Assembly: GCF_015841355.1 (NCBI RefSeq)
Contig: NZ_CP064908.1
Location: 868,001 to 932,000, forward strand
DNA length: 64,000 nt
Direction: 5' to 3'
Origin: Synechococcus sp. CBW1107
GTDB lineage: Bacteria > Cyanobacteriota > Cyanobacteriia > PCC-6307 > Cyanobiaceae
Shown: positions 61,135 through 64,000 of the stretch, piece by piece
Position numbering within the stretch: the stretch's first letter is position 1
Layout: every line of letters starts with the position of its first letter
Program-made: the position numbers and the translations under genes
Notes under the pieces: generated by a model
Seen by the model: the letters and a program-made list of their open reading frames with translations, nothing else
Database searches by the model: none
Told to the model about the DNA's origin: nothing

Positions 61135-64000
61135 CAGGAGGAGGGGGAGGTGACGGCGGGGGGCGGTGTCTGGTCCGTGCCGGACGCACCTAACTGTTTC
61201 ATCACCACATAGAACACCGGAACCACAAACAGCGAGAGCACCGTGGCCACCATCAGGCCTCCGAACACGACCGTGCCGAGGGACGCCTGGCTGCGGGCGC
61301 CGGCCCCACTGGCGAGAACAAGGGGAAGAAAGCCGAACAGGGAGGAGATCGCCGTCATCAGGATCGGCCGGAGGCGGGATTCAGCCGCCTCCTTCGCCGC
61401 CTGATAGGGAGTGGCTCCCTCGGCCATGCGCTGATTGGCCAGATCGACGATCAGAATCCCGTTCTTGGCGGCCAGGCCGATCAGCATCACCAGCCCCACC
61501 TGGGCATAGATGTTGAGCACTTCGCCCCTCGCTGCCAGAAAGGCCAGAGCACCGAGCATGGCGGTGGGCACCGTCATCAGAATGATCAACGGATCGCTGT
61601 AGCTCTCGTACTGAGCGGCAAGCACCAGATACACCACGAGAATGCCGAAAGCGAAGATCACAATGGCCAGGGCGCCGGCCTTCACCTCCTCCCTCGAGAG
61701 GCCGGTCCAGTCGAAACTCAGACCATTGGTGCCCAGCTGGGCAAAGGCATCGGTCATGCCCTTGATCGCCTGACCTGAGCTGCGGCCTGGCGCTGGGGAT
61801 CCTTCCACCTTGATGGAGCGGAACAGGTTGAAATGGGGGATCACGGATGGACCGGAGGCAGGTTCCACCGTGAACACCTCGGCCAGGGGGATCGGCTCAC
61901 CGAGGCGATTGTTCACGAACAGCGACTTGAGTTGCTGCGGCGTTGCCCTGAAGGCAGCATCCGACTGCACATAGACCCGTCGGATCTTGCCCTCCTGAAA
62001 GGTGTCGTTGATGAAAGCTCCACCGAAGTAGAAACTGAACGTCTGCATCGCCTGCCCGTAATCCACATTCAGGGCCGCGAGCTGATCGCGGTTCACATTC
62101 ACTTTCAGCTGAGGAGATTCTGGCGAAAACTGCGTGAACACCCTGCTAAAAATACCTGTGGGCAGGGCTTTGCCAATCAGCTGATTTGCATTGGCAAAGA
62201 ATTCGGGAAGACTGAGTGCTCCGCCACTCTGATCCAGCATCTGGAACTCGAATCCACCAGACGTTCCATAGCCGGGGATGGCCGGTGGTTCCACCACAAA
62301 GATCCTGGCTCCATCAATAACGGAGAGCTTGCGGTTCAGACGTTCCACAATCTGGTCCATGAATTGATCAGGGTTGGGGCGATCATCCCAGTTCTTGGTG
62401 CCGAAGAAGAACAGGCCCTTATTGGGTGCGTTGCCATCCAGACCGAATCCACTGATGATCACAGCGGTACCGATGTCGGGCTCACTGCGCAGAATCTCGG
62501 CAACCTTGGTATTGATCTTGCGCGTGTTCTGCTCGGAGACGCCATCCGGGGCCTGCACAAAACCGATCGCATAACCCTGATCCTCGATCGGCACGAAGCC
62601 TGAGGGGATCGAGGTGAAAGCCACGCCCGTGAGCACCACTCCGCCCACCAGCACCCCCATGATCAGTCCTCGATGGCTGAGTACCCAGGCCAGGGCTTTC
62701 TTGTACCCCCCCTCACCGGCCGCATAGAGGCGATTGAAACGGCTGAAGATGGGGCCCAGAAAGGCTCCGACCAGTAGCCCGATCAGCGCGAAAAGACCCA
62801 CAGCCAGGGGACGGGAGACATCACCCAGCACCAGGCCCAGGACAGCTGCCGCCACCGTCACAGGCAGGCGCATGGGCAGCCGGGTGATCAGTCCGAGCAG
62901 GTAGCCCAGCAGCAGGCCGCCGACCACCCAGGCCAGCACAGCCAGCACGCCGCCACCGCTGACCAGCAGCCCGTAGACAAAGCCGATCGAGGTGCCTGCG
63001 ATGGCGTAGGTGCGACGGTTCGGCGGATCACCCTCACGGGCGAGCAGAAGAGCCGAGAGCATCGGCGAGAAGGTGAGGGCATTGAAAGTGGAAATCGCCA
63101 CCGAGAAGATGATCGTGGCGGCAAACTGCTGATAGATCGTTCCTGTGGCGCCGGGGAAGAACAGCACCGGCATGAACACAGCGAAGAGCACCAGCGACGT
63201 GGCGATCACTGCACCGAACAGCTCGTTCATGGTGCTCATGGCTGCTTCCAGGGCGGTCATTCCCTGAGACTTCTTTGTGGAGGTGTCCTCGATCACAGTG
63301 ATTGCATCATCGACCACCAGACCCGTTGCCAGCACAAGGCCGAACAGGGTGAGCTGGTTGAGCGAGAAGCCCGCCACCTTCACGAACAGGAAGGTGCCCA
63401 CCAAAGCCACGGGAATGGCGATGCCAGGCACGAGCGTGGCTTTCCAGTTCTGCAGAAACAGAAACAGGATCAGCACAACAAGAACCACGGCATCACGAAG
63501 GGAGTTGGTCACTCCCTGAATCGACGCATTGATGAAATCAGTATTGTCATAAATCTGCTCGATCTTGATGCCAGGGGGCATCGTGAGACTGAACTCGTCG
63601 AGCACCTTCTTGACACCCCGAGACACCTCAAGAGCATTGCTTCCGCTCAACTGGTACACCAGCAGACCCACTGACGGAACAGCCCTGATATCGGTGGCGT
63701 TCGCGTCGTAGGTTTCAGCGCCAAGCTCGACTCGACCCACATCTCTGAGCCGCACCAGCCCGCCATCGTCAGTGCTGCGCAGAATCAGGTTGGAGAACTC
63801 CTCGACGCTGCGCAAGCGCCCTTGTAATTGCACTGTGAAGGTGAACTGCTGACCTTCAGGGGAGGGCTCGCCGCCCACTCGACCGGCCGGCACGAGGCGG
63901 CTCTGACTACGCAGAGCGTTCACCACATCGGAGGAGCTGAGCTTGTTGGTAGCCAGACGATCAGGGTCGAGCCAGAGGCGGAACGCAAGCTGACGGTTGC
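61134..64000 (-). CDS. RND efflux transporter (HAE1/AcrB-type), pump 1 (5' end outside window)
   Basis: The frame is open to the window edge: upstream of a possible GTG the protein continues 'LAFRLWLDPDRLATNKLSSSDVVNALRSQ', so the start lies beyond 64000. 955 codons are visible. 'GLVVDDAITVIEDTSTKKSQGMTALEAA' (proton-relay Asp pair), 'KNGILIVDLANQRMAEGATPYQAA', 'RLRPILMTAISSLFGFLPLVLASG'. It carries the same kind of extra-helix insert as pump 2, so the two pumps are close paralogues. Confidence 0.92.
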   Translation of the reverse strand, partial: NRQLAFRLWLDPDRLATNKLSSSDVVNALRSQSRLVPAGRVGGEPSPEGQQFTFTVQLQGRLRSVEEFSNLILRSTDDGGLVRLRDVGRVELGAETYDANATDIRAVPSVGLLVYQLSGSNALEVSRGVKKVLDEFSLTMPPGIKIEQIYDNTDFINASIQGVTNSLRDAVVLVVLILFLFLQNWKATLVPGIAIPVALVGTFLFVKVAGFSLNQLTLFGLVLATGLVVDDAITVIEDTSTKKSQGMTALEAAMSTMNELFGAVIATSLVLFAVFMPVLFFPGATGTIYQQFAATIIFSVAISTFNALTFSPMLSALLLAREGDPPNRRTYAIAGTSIGFVYGLLVSGGGVLAVLAWVVGGLLLGYLLGLITRLPMRLPVTVAAAVLGLVLGDVSRPLAVGLFALIGLLVGAFLGPIFSRFNRLYAAGEGGYKKALAWVLSHRGLIMGVLVGGVVLTGVAFTSIPSGFVPIEDQGYAIGFVQAPDGVSEQNTRKINTKVAEILRSEPDIGTAVIISGFGLDGNAPNKGLFFFGTKNWDDRPNPDQFMDQIVERLNRKLSVIDGARIFVVEPPAIPGYGTSGGFEFQMLDQSGGALSLPEFFANANQLIGKALPTGIFSRVFTQFSPESPQLKVNVNRDQLAALNVDYGQAMQTFSFYFGGAFINDTFQEGKIRRVYVQSDAAFRATPQQLKSLFVNNRLGEPIPLAEVFTVEPASGPSVIPHFNLFRSIKVEGSPAPGRSSGQAIKGMTDAFAQLGTNGLSFDWTGLSREEVKAGALAIVIFAFGILVVYLVLAAQYESYSDPLIILMTVPTAMLGALAFLAARGEVLNIYAQVGLVMLIGLAAKNGILIVDLANQRMAEGATPYQAAKEAAESRLRPILMTAISSLFGFLPLVLASGAGARSQASLGTVVFGGLMVATVLSLFVVPVFYVVMKQLGASGTDQTPPPAVTSPSS

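Overview
The window looks like chromosome of a high-GC alpha-cyanobacterium (Cyanobium or freshwater/euryhaline Synechococcus type). Markers are chlorophyll synthase ChlG, a PetP-like cytochrome b6f subunit, phytyl-naphthoquinone methyltransferase MenG, phycobilisome rod-core linker CpcG, a CpcS-type bilin lyase, ferredoxin:thioredoxin reductase FtrC and a sufBCDS operon with divergent sufR. No taxon is proved by any single gene.

Layout. 1-2.3 kb: edge of an integrated element (antirepressor-like C-terminus, AlpA-type regulator, P4-type integrase) next to the 3' end of tRNA-Ser(CGA). 2.7-6.1 kb: stress-type genes (CsbD, DUF302, P-type proton ATPase). 6.3-26.4 kb: mostly housekeeping genes (comEC, glyQ, menG, hisF, petP, chlG, a class A PBP, rsmB, trmH, a MoxR-DUF58-transglutaminase operon). 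Within it a flavoprotein gene, broken by a 19-bp tandem duplication, sits between menG and a relic of a second menG 3' end. 26.4-30.6 kb: a dense collection of toxin-antitoxin genes and fragments (three vapBC-like pairs, an AbrB/PIN pair, nucleotidyltransferase/HEPN pieces) containing two diverged copies of one ancestral module. 30.6-32.1 kb: an IS256-family element.

32.1-38.4 kb is the most notable region: a chromosomal integron with an IntI-type integrase and five gene cassettes bounded by four recognisable attC sites. All cassettes and intI are on the minus strand, with the array at the 3' side of intI. Cassettes counted from intI: (1) orphan 92-aa protein; (2) DUF389 membrane protein; (3) zinc-ribbon protein overlapping a two-helix membrane protein; (4) HigB/HigA-like toxin-antitoxin; (5) a defence-type (UG/Abi-like) reverse transcriptase with one frameshift, its 3' end cut by the IS element. 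The R''/R' core pairs match cassette by cassette, which fixes the boundaries and the attI junction.

38.4-64 kb returns to core genome: SAM methyltransferase, SMR-like protein, L,D-transpeptidase, sufBCDS-ftrC with sufR, EamA transporter, CpcS-type lyase, cpcG, DUF4912 protein, a phospholipase-D-like lipoprotein with an EF-hand-like loop, an FAD oxidoreductase, phosphoglucomutase, and an RND efflux locus in which each of two RND pumps is followed by a related small two-helix membrane protein. The last RND gene runs off the window.
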